The notes: a model not told the origin generated them from the sequence alone. A DNA stretch of 64,000 nt from Sphingosinicellaceae bacterium (GCA_019285715.1 CP079108.1:3983001-4047000); one strand, 5' to 3'. Counted from the stretch's first letter, positions 35,365 through 44,990 are shown. Numbers and translations: made by a program.

Positions 35365-35874
35365 GGCGGCGGTTAAAAAGGATGAAGAGAGGCTCGCAGA
35401 CATACGATTTTGGTCACGCGCCCCATTCAACGTCATTGCCTAACGTGCGAGCAGGATCGTAAACTAGGGCGACCAAGCCGTATTAGGCCGAGGGGAGTTT
35501 GCAAGTTAGGCGTTCGCCTAATCCGCCTCCGAACCGCCTTATTCAACCTGAAGCGAGCGACGATAGTCCACGTCAGGTCGTGGCTACATAGCAGCTGCAA
35601 AATATGGCCTACGCAAACGAGCCGATCGCGTGCCGGTTGCGGGGGCGTTGCATTCGCCATCACCTTTTCATGCTACATCTTCGGAGTTATTGCGCTTTTT
35701 GGTCGCCGCTTGGCTCGATTAACGGTTTAGCGCCGTTGCACCTGAAACCGAACGGAGCGAGTTTTCGTGCGGTCAAGTATGCTTGTCGCTTCGCGTTGAT
35801 GCGGTATCGCCCGCTGACAATGAAAGCCTCGGTCATGTTCGATGGTCTCGCCTCTGAATCGACGGTCGCGCCAC
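35365..35874. other. Intergenic promoter region between cyclase and oxidative operon
   Basis: This 510-base divergent region contains no supported gene. The long frames in it lack a ribosome-binding site and any family similarity. It must contain the promoter of the seven-gene operon at 35875. I looked for a GGAAC-N16/17-CGTT EcfG-type promoter and did not find a convincing one. Confidence 0.4.
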
Positions 35875-36513
35875 ATGAGCGTTAACCCGACTTTTGACTG
35901 TGCCTGGCCCACCGGAACGGTGACAGACCTAATCGACGGCCCGTTCATGACGCCTGCGACCAGCACGGCGCTTCGCACACGGCTGGACTCTAAGCCGCGA
36001 ACCGGTGTCGCAGTTTTCGACGCCGGCCAGTTCAAAGCTTTGGAAGCGATCGCGGCGCGGCTTCTGCCCCAAGGTGGACGCTCCGCACCGATCGACCATG
36101 CGCGCGAAATGCACGACCGGTTGGCTAGTGGCAGCGGCGACGGCTGGCGTTTTGCGAAGCTTCCGAACGACATCGAGGCGCATCAGCGCGGTCTTTCCGC
36201 CGTCGACGCGGCAGCGGACGCCGGTTACGGCAGGACATTCGCGCAATTGTCGGTATCCCAACAGGACGATCTACTTCGTGAGATCCAGTTCGGCCGCGTG
36301 AGTGCTCCCGGTTGGGGAGAGCTTGATCCGGCGCTGTGGTTCACGGAGCTGTTGTCGCTGCTCGTCGACATCGATTATTCGCATCCTGCCGCTCAGGAAG
36401 AAATCGGCTACCTCGGGATGGCTGACGCTCGCGGCTGGCAGGATGTCGGCATCGGCGCGCGAGCGCCGCACGAGCCCGAGCCCTTGGCGAAAGAAACATC
36501 ATCCCAATCATGA
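35875..36513 (+). CDS. Gluconate 2-dehydrogenase subunit 3 family protein
   Basis: A 212-residue protein of the small (gamma) subunit type that partners GMC flavoprotein dehydrogenases. The family features are FDAGQFKALEAIAARLLPQG near residues 45-65 and, near the C-terminus, WFTELLSLLVDIDYSHPAAQ and EEIGYLGMADARGWQD. Known relatives are exported with the flavin subunit; here I see no convincing Tat or Sec signal. ATG 35875 gives the normal family length. The next gene, a GMC oxidoreductase, overlaps it by four bases, as expected for two subunits of one complex. Confidence 0.82.
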   Translation: MSVNPTFDCAWPTGTVTDLIDGPFMTPATSTALRTRLDSKPRTGVAVFDAGQFKALEAIAARLLPQGGRSAPIDHAREMHDRLASGSGDGWRFAKLPNDIEAHQRGLSAVDAAADAGYGRTFAQLSVSQQDDLLREIQFGRVSAPGWGELDPALWFTELLSLLVDIDYSHPAAQEEIGYLGMADARGWQDVGIGARAPHEPEPLAKETSSQS

Positions 36514-38069
36514 CCAATCGTTTTGCGGCCAACGACCCTGTCGATGCTGTCGTCATCGGAACGGGCGCAGGCGGCGCACCGCTGTTGGCCAGGCTAGCCG
36601 CCGCCGGGCTCAAGGTCGTGGCTCTCGAGGCTGGTGTCCACTGGTCACCCGCGGCCGACTTCGCGACCGACGAAGAGGCTCAAAACAAGCTTTTTTGGAT
36701 GGACGAACGGTTGAGCGGCGGTGATGACCCGCTGGCTTTCGGCAAGAACAATTCGGGTATCGGCGTCGGCGGCTCGACGCTTCACTACACGGCATACGTG
36801 CCGCGCGCGCAGCCAGACGATTTTCGCCTCCGGACGGAATTCGGCGTCGGTGCGGACTGGCCGATCGACTACGACGACCTGGCCCCCTATTATGACGAGA
36901 TTGAGGCTTTTCTCGGCGTTTCGGGCCCTGCGCATTATCCGTGGGGGCCGCCGCGCGCTACAAGCTACCCGCTCGCGCCGCTGCCGCTGAACGGTGCCGC
37001 CCAATTGATGGAGCGGGCGTGCGGCACCCTTGGTATCCGCACATCGGCGGCCGCCAACGCCGCGCTGTCGGGGTCGTATTTTCAGCCCGGCGTCGGATGG
37101 CGGCCTGCGTGTAGCAATCGCGGTTTCTGCCAGGCGGGCTGCTCAACCGGCGCCAAGGCGAGCATGGATGTCACGTATATCCCGCTTGCTCTGATGCACG
37201 GTGCCGAGTTGCGCACCGAGTGCTTCGTGACAAGTTTCGAACGTAATCGGACAGGTGCGGTAACCGGCGTGGTGTATACCCACAGGGGCGCCGAGCACCG
37301 CCAGAAATGCGTTCACGCCTTTCTGTGTGCAGGTGCAATCGAGACGCCACGGTTGTTGATGATCAATGACATGGCAAATGCCAGTGGCCAACTCGGCAAG
37401 AACTTCATGGCGCACACAGGCATGCAGGTTTGGGGATCGTTCGACGATATGATCCGCCCGTACAAGGGCATTCCCGGCGGCTTGATCTCGGAAGATACGC
37501 ACCGTCCTGCCGACGCCGACTTCGCCGGAGGCTACTTGCTCCAATCGATCGGCGTCATGCCTCTGACCTATGCCGGCCAGATAGCGCGCGGTCGCGGATT
37601 ATGGGGCGAGGATCTAAGGCGGCACATGCGCGGCTATAATCATGTCGCTGGCATCAACATTCTCGGCGATTGCCTGCCTCACAGCGGTAATGAAATGGTG
37701 CTTTCGGATGAACTCGACGCACGTGGCCTTCCTAAGCCGCTGATCCGTTTCACGGCTGGCGACAATGAACGCCGCCTTACCGCCCACGCCGAGCGTGTCA
37801 TGCGGCAGATCTGGGACGCCGCGGGTGCGCACGACGTCTGGTCGTTCGACCGTTTCGCCCATACAATCGGCACCGCGCGAATGGGTGACGATCGCGCGAC
37901 CTCGGTTGTCGACGCCGACGGTAGGGTCCACGACGTCCCCGGCCTGACAATCTGCGACAATTCGGTGTTCCCGAGTGCGCTCGCCGCGAATCCCGCGCTG
38001 ACGATCATGGCGCTGTCGCTGCGAACTGCGGACCGCTTCCTGAGCCGGAACAAGCGTGGAGACACCTGA
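36510..38069 (+). CDS. GMC-family FAD-dependent oxidoreductase (dehydrogenase large subunit)
   Basis: A 519-residue flavoenzyme. The N-terminal ADP-binding motif is VVIGTGAGGAPLLARLAAAG (about residues 12-31). The second GMC motif region contains GVGGSTLHYTAYVPR, and the C-terminal active-site part contains HTIGTARMGDD and SALAANPALTIMALSLRTAD. Together with the adjoining subunit-3 protein it fits the gluconate/2-ketogluconate/sorbitol or glucoside-3-dehydrogenase type, which oxidises a sugar hydroxyl and passes electrons to cytochrome or quinone. No cytochrome subunit is encoded nearby. It overlaps the GH1 gene by one base. Confidence 0.88.
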   Translation: MTNRFAANDPVDAVVIGTGAGGAPLLARLAAAGLKVVALEAGVHWSPAADFATDEEAQNKLFWMDERLSGGDDPLAFGKNNSGIGVGGSTLHYTAYVPRAQPDDFRLRTEFGVGADWPIDYDDLAPYYDEIEAFLGVSGPAHYPWGPPRATSYPLAPLPLNGAAQLMERACGTLGIRTSAAANAALSGSYFQPGVGWRPACSNRGFCQAGCSTGAKASMDVTYIPLALMHGAELRTECFVTSFERNRTGAVTGVVYTHRGAEHRQKCVHAFLCAGAIETPRLLMINDMANASGQLGKNFMAHTGMQVWGSFDDMIRPYKGIPGGLISEDTHRPADADFAGGYLLQSIGVMPLTYAGQIARGRGLWGEDLRRHMRGYNHVAGINILGDCLPHSGNEMVLSDELDARGLPKPLIRFTAGDNERRLTAHAERVMRQIWDAAGAHDVWSFDRFAHTIGTARMGDDRATSVVDADGRVHDVPGLTICDNSVFPSALAANPALTIMALSLRTADRFLSRNKRGDT

Positions 38070-39406
38070 TGGCCACTGGTTTTCTCGATATGGTCAAGCG
38101 CAAGTTCGGTGACGGCAACTACGCCGGGGACGAGTTCGGCGGTGCGCGCGGTGGCGACGGCAGCGGCCTGCCTACGGGCAATGCTAGCAACTTCATGTTC
38201 GCAACGGGTATCGAATGCTCCAATCCTACCATCGACAATGGGCGCACGCGGCGCGACCAGTTGCTCGAATGCGGTCATTACGATCGCTGGCGTGACGACC
38301 TGCGCCTGACCTCCGAGCTCGGCATCAAGGTCTTGCGCTACGGCCTTCCGATCCACCGTGTCTGGCTGGGGCCGGGCAAGTTCGAATGGGAGTTCGCCGA
38401 TCTTGTGATGGCCGAAATCAAGCGGCTGGGCATCACCCCGATACTCGATCTCTGCCATTTCGGAGTTCCGGACTGGATCGGCAATTTCCAGAACCCCGAC
38501 TTCCCCATGCTTTTCCACGGTTATTGCGATGCCGTTGCGGAACGCTATCCATGGGTGCGCTATTACACGCCGGTCAATGAAATCTACGTCAATGCGCGCC
38601 TGTCGGCGAAAGACGGGTTGTGGAACGAGCAGCGCAAGGATGATCGAAGCTTTGTCAATGCACTCAAACATTGCGTTGCCGCCAGCATTCTTGGCAATCA
38701 GGCGATTGCGGCGCGCCGTCCGGACTGCGTCATCGTGCAGTCGGAAAGCGCCGAGTATCTGCATGAGGCGCGGGCGACGGTTTCCGACGCGGTGCGGCTG
38801 CAGAACAAGCAGCGCTTCATCGCGCTCGACCTGCTCTACGCTTTTCCGTTCGACGCCGAGGTCGACCACTGGATGGCAGACAACGGGCTGACGCGCGAGG
38901 AATACGACTGGTTCATGGCCGGCGAGCCGCCGGGGTATCAGATCATGGGCAACGATTATTACGGGCACAACGAACGCATTCTGAAGCCCGACGGCGGGAT
39001 GTGCCCAGCCGAAGATGTGCTCGGCTGGTACAACATCACACGCGCCTATCACGATCGCTACAAAAAACCCGTTATGCACACCGAGACGAACGTCTTCGAC
39101 GCTGCCGCCGCGCCGACTTGGCTGTGGAAGCAGTGGATGAATGTCCTGAAGATGCGCCGCGACGGAGTGCCGGTACTCGGTTTCACTTGGTACAGTCTAA
39201 TCGACCAGATCGACTGGGATACGGCGCTTGGCGTCAAGAACGGCAACGTCAACCCATGCGGCCTCTACGATCTCGACCGCAATCCACGCCCGGTTGCAGC
39301 TGCCTATCGTATGCTGCTCGAGGAGTTCGGGCAGATTACGATCGTACCGCATGGCGAGTTGTTCGAAACGACGACGATGCCGGCCAAGCTCAAGGTTGAG
39401 GTCTGA
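38069..39406 (+). CDS. GH1-family beta-glycosidase
   Basis: A 445-residue retaining glycoside hydrolase of family 1, cytosolic by lack of a signal. The acid/base Glu lies in TPVNEIY (about residue 170) and the nucleophile Glu in VMHTETNVFD (about 338). FMFATGIECSNPTIDNGRTR is a divergent version of the normal N-terminal strand, so substrate preference may differ from classical beta-glucosidases. The ATG overlaps the GMC gene's stop (TGATG), indicating coupling. Hydrolysis of a keto-glycoside made by the preceding dehydrogenase is a possible role. Confidence 0.85.
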   Translation: MATGFLDMVKRKFGDGNYAGDEFGGARGGDGSGLPTGNASNFMFATGIECSNPTIDNGRTRRDQLLECGHYDRWRDDLRLTSELGIKVLRYGLPIHRVWLGPGKFEWEFADLVMAEIKRLGITPILDLCHFGVPDWIGNFQNPDFPMLFHGYCDAVAERYPWVRYYTPVNEIYVNARLSAKDGLWNEQRKDDRSFVNALKHCVAASILGNQAIAARRPDCVIVQSESAEYLHEARATVSDAVRLQNKQRFIALDLLYAFPFDAEVDHWMADNGLTREEYDWFMAGEPPGYQIMGNDYYGHNERILKPDGGMCPAEDVLGWYNITRAYHDRYKKPVMHTETNVFDAAAAPTWLWKQWMNVLKMRRDGVPVLGFTWYSLIDQIDWDTALGVKNGNVNPCGLYDLDRNPRPVAAAYRMLLEEFGQITIVPHGELFETTTMPAKLKVEV

Positions 39407-39457
39407 ACAATATATCCGGGCGTTCAGGTTAAATCAGATACATGAATTGAGGCGACC

Positions 39458-41248
39458 ATGACCGAGACTGTTGGCGATTTTATCATCGAACGACTTCACG
39501 ACTGGGGCGTCCGGCTGATGTTCGGCTACCCGGGCGACGGCATCAACGGTACCTTTGCCGCTTTGCAGCGTGTTGAAGGGCGGATCGGCTACGTTCAGGC
39601 GCGGCACGAGGAAATGGCGGCGTTCATGGCATCGGCGTATGCTAAGTTCAGCGGCACGATGGGCGTCTGCATTTCGACCGGCGGCCCGGGCGCGTCGCAT
39701 ATGGTCACCGGACTGTACGATGCGAAGCTCGACCACCAGCCGGTTTTGGCGATCACTGGTCAGGCCGCGCAGACTGTCCGGGGCGCCCATTACCAGCAGG
39801 AACTCAATCTCGACCGCCTGTTCGCCGACGTTGCCGATTATGTCCAGGAGGTCGTCGCTCCAGCGCAGACGCGTCATGTTATCGACCAGGCATGCCGTGT
39901 CGCCCAGGCCAATCGCGCGCCGACCGTCGTCATCTTGCCCGCCGATTTGCAGATGCAGGCCATGGAGCAGCCGATGCGTGAACATGGTTTCGTCCGGTCG
40001 GGTGTTGGCTATGCTTATCCTAAGATCGTGCCCTACGACACCGAACTGAGCCATGCGGCGGCGGTGCTCAATGCTGGTACAAGGGTCGCTATCCTGATCG
40101 GCGCGGGCGCGATGCACGCGCACGACGAGGTTATTGCGGTTGCTGACGCACTCGGGGCCGGCGTTGCCAAGGCGCTTCTCGGCAAAGCGGCGCTGCCCGA
40201 CGACCTGCCGTTCGTCACCGGTACCATCGGGTTGCTCGGCACTGAGCCATCGTCGAATATGATGGACGAATGCGACACGTTGCTAATGGTGGGCACCAGC
40301 TTTCCTTGGGCGGAGTTCCTGCCCAAAGACGGTCAGGCGCGCTGTGTCCATATCGACATCAAGGCGCAAACACTCGGGATGCGCTATCCAAGCGAGGTCA
40401 ATCTTCATGGCGATAGTGCCGAAACTCTGCGCGCGCTGCTCCCCCTGCTGACCCGAAAGACGAACCGGTCCTGGCGGAACAAGATCGAAGCCGATGTTGC
40501 CGACTGGTGGACGACGATCGAGAACCGTGCTTTCATGCATGCGACGCCGGTCAACCCGCAGCGTGTCGTTTGGGAAATGTCGCCCCGCCTGCCTGCCAAC
40601 GCGATCATCACCAGCGACTCAGGCAGTTGCGCCAACTGGTATGCCCGCGATCTCAGGATCAAGCGCGGCCAGATGGCGTCGTTGTCGGGTGGCCTCGCGT
40701 CGATGGGTGCAGCGGTGCCCTATGCGATCGCCGCTAAATTCGCCCATCCCGACCGACCGGTAATCGCACTGGTCGGCGACGGTGCGATGCAGATGAACAA
40801 CATGGCCGAGTTGATCACTGTCAAGAAATATTGGCGTGACTGGATCAGCCCGACGTGGATCTGCTGTGTGTTCAACAACGAGGACCTGAACCAAGTGACG
40901 TGGGAGCAGCGCGTCATGCTCGGAGAGCCGCGCTTCGACGCGACGCAACTCATTCCTAACGTCGCGTATTCAAAGTTCGCCGAGTCGCTTGGTTTGAATG
41001 CAATCTATGTTGACGATCCCGACGCGCTTGGAGCGGCGTGGGATGCGGCGCTGGCGAGCAACTGTCCGACAGTGATCGAAGTGAAGACCGATCCCGAGGT
41101 GCCGCCGCTGCCGCCGCACATCAGCTTCGAGCAAGCACGCAAGTTTATGTCGACTATGCTGAAGGGCGACACCGGCGGCGCGCATCTGGTCGTCGAATCA
41201 GCGCGGCAGGTGCTGAGCGACGTGCTTCCGGGAGATCGCCGGACATGA
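39458..41248 (+). CDS. Thiamine-pyrophosphate-dependent oxidase/decarboxylase (pyruvate oxidase-like)
   Basis: A 596-residue TPP enzyme with the standard three domains. The N-terminal Pyr domain has RHEEMAAFMASAYAKFSG with the catalytic Glu near residue 51. A central nucleotide-binding-type domain follows. The C-terminal PP domain carries ALVGDGAMQMNNMAELITVK and FNNEDLNQVTWEQR, the GDG...NN magnesium/TPP motif. Closest in feel to pyruvate oxidase (PoxB-like) proteins, it would convert a 2-oxo acid to an acyl product with CO2. The C-terminus lacks an obvious membrane-binding helix. It lies 51 bases after GH1 and overlaps the next gene by four bases. Confidence 0.85.
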   Translation: MTETVGDFIIERLHDWGVRLMFGYPGDGINGTFAALQRVEGRIGYVQARHEEMAAFMASAYAKFSGTMGVCISTGGPGASHMVTGLYDAKLDHQPVLAITGQAAQTVRGAHYQQELNLDRLFADVADYVQEVVAPAQTRHVIDQACRVAQANRAPTVVILPADLQMQAMEQPMREHGFVRSGVGYAYPKIVPYDTELSHAAAVLNAGTRVAILIGAGAMHAHDEVIAVADALGAGVAKALLGKAALPDDLPFVTGTIGLLGTEPSSNMMDECDTLLMVGTSFPWAEFLPKDGQARCVHIDIKAQTLGMRYPSEVNLHGDSAETLRALLPLLTRKTNRSWRNKIEADVADWWTTIENRAFMHATPVNPQRVVWEMSPRLPANAIITSDSGSCANWYARDLRIKRGQMASLSGGLASMGAAVPYAIAAKFAHPDRPVIALVGDGAMQMNNMAELITVKKYWRDWISPTWICCVFNNEDLNQVTWEQRVMLGEPRFDATQLIPNVAYSKFAESLGLNAIYVDDPDALGAAWDAALASNCPTVIEVKTDPEVPPLPPHISFEQARKFMSTMLKGDTGGAHLVVESARQVLSDVLPGDRRT

Positions 41249-41949
41249 ACCGACCGCGGCTGGTTTTCGCACATTATTTCGGCGGGTCGTCGCGATCCTG
41301 GGCTGCGCTCGTCGACGCGATCGGCGGCGACATTGACTGTATCGTCCCCGACTTGCCGGGTTTCGGCGGTACGCCGGCGCCGCGCGACCTGTCTCTAAAC
41401 GGCTATGCCGATGCATTTTCGACAATTGCTGGCGATACACCGTTCGTCGCGGTCGGCCATTCGATGGGCGGCAAGATCGCTCTAGCCCTAGCGGCGCGGC
41501 GACCGGTCGGGCTGACCGGATTGATCCTCCTTGCCGCGTCACCGCCAACTCCCGAGCCGATGTCCGATGCGGACCGGCAGGCGAACCTCGACGCTTTTGG
41601 CAACCGCCTGATCGCACGCAAGAACCTCGGCTCAATCGGCAGCCGCTTGTCGCCACAGGCGTTGAGCATTGTGGTCGATGACGAACTACGCGTTGCCGAA
41701 CCGGCGTGGCGGTGGTGGCTCGAACACGGCAGCCGTGACGACATTTCGGCAGCAACGCGCTGTATTACGCTCCGTACGCTGGTCGTCAGCGGCGATGACG
41801 ACCAAGTCATGGGCGAAGCGACGGCGCCGGCAATTGCTCGCGGTCTGACCGGCGCGACATTACGTATTGTACCCGACGCCGGACACCTGCTCCCGCTCGA
41901 ACGCCCGCAGGCCACGGCCGCCCTGATCCGTGACTTCATCGAGGTCTGA
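41245..41949 (+). CDS. Alpha/beta hydrolase
   Basis: A 234-residue serine hydrolase. FAHYFGGSSRSWAALV supplies the oxyanion region, VAVGHSMGGKIALALAARRP the nucleophile elbow with Ser, and VPDAGHLLPLERP the catalytic His. Its acid is probably the Asp of VVSGDDDQVMG. ATG 41245 overlaps the preceding stop (ATGA); longer upstream frames lie inside the TPP gene. A lactone or ester hydrolysis step in the operon's pathway would fit, but the substrate is unknown. Confidence 0.83.
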   Translation: MNRPRLVFAHYFGGSSRSWAALVDAIGGDIDCIVPDLPGFGGTPAPRDLSLNGYADAFSTIAGDTPFVAVGHSMGGKIALALAARRPVGLTGLILLAASPPTPEPMSDADRQANLDAFGNRLIARKNLGSIGSRLSPQALSIVVDDELRVAEPAWRWWLEHGSRDDISAATRCITLRTLVVSGDDDQVMGEATAPAIARGLTGATLRIVPDAGHLLPLERPQATAALIRDFIEV

Positions 41950-41952
41950 GCC

Positions 41953-43098
41953 ATGGACGCGATCAACATCGACGACTTGCGGCGCACCGCGCAGTCGCGG
42001 CTGCCAAAACCGGTTTACGAGTATGTCGCAGGCGGATCGTATCGCGAACTGACCCTCGCCCGCAATCGCGCAGATCTTGACGCGTTGACGTTCTCCGGCA
42101 CAACGATGAACGACGTCTCGCATATCAAGACAGCGACCAGCCTTGCAGGCGACGCCGCAAGCATGCCGCTAGCGCTCGCCCCCGTCGGCATGGTCGGAAT
42201 TGTCTGGCCTGATGGCGAGCTCCTTGCGGCGCGCGCGGCAGAGGCGGCGGGGTTGCCGTTCTGCCTGTCGGGCTTTTCGATTGCGTCGATCGAAGATGTC
42301 GCCGCGGCGACGACCCGACCGTTCTGGTCACAACTTTATATGATGAAGCAGCGGTCGGTAAATGAGAATCTTATCCGCCGCGCCGATGCCGCCGGCTGTT
42401 CGGCGCTTGTAGTGACGCTCGACGTCCACGTCCACAGCCAGCGCTGGGCCGATAACCGCAACGGCCTAACCTCGCCGATCCGGGTGACCGCTGGCAACGT
42501 CGTCAACATACTCGGCCACCTGCCATGGCTCGTCCATATGCTCTCGAGCCGCCGCTGGACTTTCGCGACGATGGCGCAGGAACACCCGGAGGCGAAAAAC
42601 GTCTTGGCGCTTGCGGCGTGGGTCAATGCCAATCTCGATGCGTCGATCGACGCCGAGACGATCCGCTGGGTACGGTCGCTGTGGCCCCGCAGGCTCATTC
42701 TCAAGGGTATCCTGACGGTCGACGACGCGCGCCGGGCGGTCGATCTCGGTGCCGATGCCATCGTCGTCTCGAACCATGGCGGCCGTCAGCTCGACGGCGC
42801 GCCGTCGACGATATCGGTGCTTCCCGCAATTGCGCGCGCCGTCGGCAGCGAGGTGGAGGTGCTTTGGGACAGCGGCGTGCTGACTGGCTTCGACATCGTC
42901 CGCGCTATGGGCCGCGGTGCGCATGGCTGCCTCAGCGGCAGGGCGTGGACGTACGGGTTGGCCGCGCACGGTGGCAAGGGCGCAACCAGGGCGCTCGATC
43001 TGCTGCGCCAGGAACTGCTAGATTGTATGGCGCTGACCGGCACGCGCGACATCACCGACCTCGCCCCGGGGCTGGTCACCACGGAGCAACCGCTATGA
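41953..43098 (+). CDS. FMN-dependent 2-hydroxyacid oxidase/dehydrogenase
   Basis: A 381-residue enzyme of the lactate dehydrogenase/glycolate oxidase family, which oxidises L-2-hydroxy acids to 2-oxo acids. The opening DDLRRTAQSRLPKPVYEYV, the FMN contact LALAPVGMVGI, and the active-site signature VSNHGGRQLDGAPSTI (His at about 275) followed by VEVLWDSGVLTGFDIVRAMG are all present. Its product class, 2-oxo acids, is what the TPP enzyme two genes upstream would use. It begins three bases after the hydrolase stop and overlaps the next gene by four bases. Confidence 0.88.
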   Translation: MDAINIDDLRRTAQSRLPKPVYEYVAGGSYRELTLARNRADLDALTFSGTTMNDVSHIKTATSLAGDAASMPLALAPVGMVGIVWPDGELLAARAAEAAGLPFCLSGFSIASIEDVAAATTRPFWSQLYMMKQRSVNENLIRRADAAGCSALVVTLDVHVHSQRWADNRNGLTSPIRVTAGNVVNILGHLPWLVHMLSSRRWTFATMAQEHPEAKNVLALAAWVNANLDASIDAETIRWVRSLWPRRLILKGILTVDDARRAVDLGADAIVVSNHGGRQLDGAPSTISVLPAIARAVGSEVEVLWDSGVLTGFDIVRAMGRGAHGCLSGRAWTYGLAAHGGKGATRALDLLRQELLDCMALTGTRDITDLAPGLVTTEQPL

Positions 43099-44612
43099 AC
43101 CGGCTAGCATCGACGATCTACGCGAGCACCGACACGCCGCTCGGCAACGGCGCATTTACTGCCAGTGGGCAGCTCGTCGTTAGTCATCATCCGATGTACG
43201 AAACGCCGCACCGCGTATCGATCTTCGAGGCCGACGGGTCACTATCACCTTTCCCTAATCTCGCGTGGAATACGCCGGGAGATGAGCCGATGGCCTATCT
43301 CGACGCGGTGCTCGGTTTACACGATGACAGCCAGGGTCGAATCTGGCTCGCAGATATGGGAACGCGCTCCCAGATCCAGCCCAAACTCGTGGTCTGGGAC
43401 ACGCGCGCCGATGCTCTGTGGCGGGTAATACCCTTGCCTCCCGAGGTGACGACACCGTTCTCCGAGCCTAACGACTTCGTCGTCGATGAGGTACGCGGCA
43501 AGGTCTATATAGCCGACGAGGGCGCTGGCGGCGGCGGCGACGGCAGCCGGGCCGCGCTCATCGTGGTCGATATAGAGACCGGCACGGCCGAACGGCGGCT
43601 CGAAGGAGCTGAAGGGATCATGGCTGAGCGCCGGCCGCTGGTCATCGACGGCAAAAGGATCGAACGCAACGAACTCGACGGCTCGCGCACCGCGCTTCAC
43701 GTCGGTGTCGACGGTATCGTCATGGACCGCGCCGGGCGCTGGCTGTATTTGTCGCCACTCAACGGTCATTCGTTATGGCGGCTGCAGGTCGCCGATTTGC
43801 TCGACCCGGCGCTCGATGACGCGGCGCTAGCAGCAAGGCTCGAACGCTATGCCGACAAGCCGAACTCGGGTGGCATGTGCATGGACGAGGATGATAATGT
43901 CTATCTGACGGTGATCGAGACAAACGCCATCGGGCGTGTCTCCAGCATCGACCGCAGCTACGACGAGCCCGTTAAGCGCGACGATATGTTCTGGCCCGAC
44001 GGATTAATGCGCGGCCCGGATGGGGCGATATACTGCGTCTGCACCCAATTGCCGCGCTCGCCAGCGCTGGCTCGACCCGGCGATCGTCTCGATTTGCCGT
44101 TCAAGGTTTTCCGTTTCGATCCGCGCCCGGCGGAACTGCCGGGTGTCGCCGCGCGCGCAGCCGCCGGAGCACTCGCCGGCATCGTATCATCGGCGGCGGT
44201 GATGGTATTCCAGAGCGCGTGGGGACTTACCAAGCTGCCGCCGGCTCCCGACGGTCTGGTGTCACCACCAGAGAAGGTCGCCGTAATCGTCAGCCAAGCA
44301 GCCGGTCATCGACTCGGCCCCAGCGAGGCCCGCGTCGGCGGTACAGTCGTGCATTTCGCGACAGGGGTCGGTCTGGGTGCGCTATATGGCGTGCTAAGCG
44401 ATCGCTGGCCGGCTGTCAGGAGGGGCGGCGGGACGCTCTACGGCCTCGGCGTATGGACCATTGTTGGCGAGACGGGTCTCGCACTGGCCGGCCTGAAGCC
44501 ACCGCCGTGGCGCATCGACGCCGCACGCCATGGGCTAGAAGCCATGTCGCACATCGTTTTCGGCATCACGCTTGAAGCTGCTTTGACCCGAATCTTGCCA
44601 AAGCGGATGTGA
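43095..44612 (+). CDS. MRJP/yellow-type propeller fused to DUF1440 membrane domain
   Basis: A 505-residue two-part protein. Residues about 1-355 are a major-royal-jelly/L-dopachrome-tautomerase-related beta-propeller (LGLHDDSQGRIWLADMGTRS, EPNDFVVDEVRGKVYIADEG, LYLSPLNGHSLWRL, NSGGMCMDEDDNVYLTVIET), a fold shared with gluconolactonases. From about 356 the sequence becomes a four-helix membrane domain resembling YagU/DUF1440 (AAAGALAGIVSSAAVMVFQS, HFATGVGLGALYGVL, LYGLGVWTIVGETGLALAGL, HIVFGITLEAALTRIL). The frame is continuous through the junction. No signal peptide is seen. It is the last gene of the coupled operon, and lactone handling at the membrane is a guess. Confidence 0.8.
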   Translation: MNRLASTIYASTDTPLGNGAFTASGQLVVSHHPMYETPHRVSIFEADGSLSPFPNLAWNTPGDEPMAYLDAVLGLHDDSQGRIWLADMGTRSQIQPKLVVWDTRADALWRVIPLPPEVTTPFSEPNDFVVDEVRGKVYIADEGAGGGGDGSRAALIVVDIETGTAERRLEGAEGIMAERRPLVIDGKRIERNELDGSRTALHVGVDGIVMDRAGRWLYLSPLNGHSLWRLQVADLLDPALDDAALAARLERYADKPNSGGMCMDEDDNVYLTVIETNAIGRVSSIDRSYDEPVKRDDMFWPDGLMRGPDGAIYCVCTQLPRSPALARPGDRLDLPFKVFRFDPRPAELPGVAARAAAGALAGIVSSAAVMVFQSAWGLTKLPPAPDGLVSPPEKVAVIVSQAAGHRLGPSEARVGGTVVHFATGVGLGALYGVLSDRWPAVRRGGGTLYGLGVWTIVGETGLALAGLKPPPWRIDAARHGLEAMSHIVFGITLEAALTRILPKRM

Positions 44613-44710
44613 CCCACCTGAGGGCCTGGACTAGCACCGAGCGTAGCTGATCATCGTCCTTCTCCGGTTTTGGTGACCTGACCCAGTTCCGCCGGTCGTC
44701 GTCGCCGAGA

Positions 44711-44990
44711 TCAGTCGCTCCTCTCCGCGAAGTGATCGGCCTCCACCGAGTGGTCCGAGACCATTGTTATTGCCTTGTTGCCTCCGCCGCCAACGGTGCG
44801 CTGGCTCGGCCGAAGGTCGGCGCAGAGCGCAATCTCAGCAACGTTCGCGCCCGGCTCGCACATCGCCGCGACCAGCGTCCGCTTCTGCTCACCCATCCAC
44901 GCGCGACACCGCCCAACACGCGAAAACACCGTCACCTGAATCATCGCACCGGCGCTGACACCGGTGCAAACACCGTCGCTTGCACCAGCT
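44711..44990 (-). pseudogene. tnpA: Decayed IS66 tnpA with its upstream repeat
   Basis: The minus strand from 44944 reads IQVTVFSRVGRCRAWMGEQK and ADLRPSQ, clearly related to TnpA of the intact IS66 element at 31-34 kb, but it loses similarity after the HTH and lacks tnpB and tnpC. The upstream repeat (ACCGGTGCAA/TTGCACCAG, 44961-44989, with spacer ACACCGTCGC) is conserved. The rest of 44613-45327 contains no gene I can support. Confidence 0.75.

Noticed and set aside
35437-35874. EcfG-type stress promoter (GGAAC-N16/17-CGTT) before the oxidative operon
   Set aside because: No correctly spaced pair was found. GGAAC occurrences elsewhere (862 and 57597) are followed by CGT at about 11 bases, which is too short.
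37679-39079. 466-codon minus-strand open frame opposite the GMC and GH1 genes
   Set aside because: It is antisense to two well-supported enzymes with intact motifs and has no recognisable domain. Long antisense frames are expected in GC-rich coding sequence.
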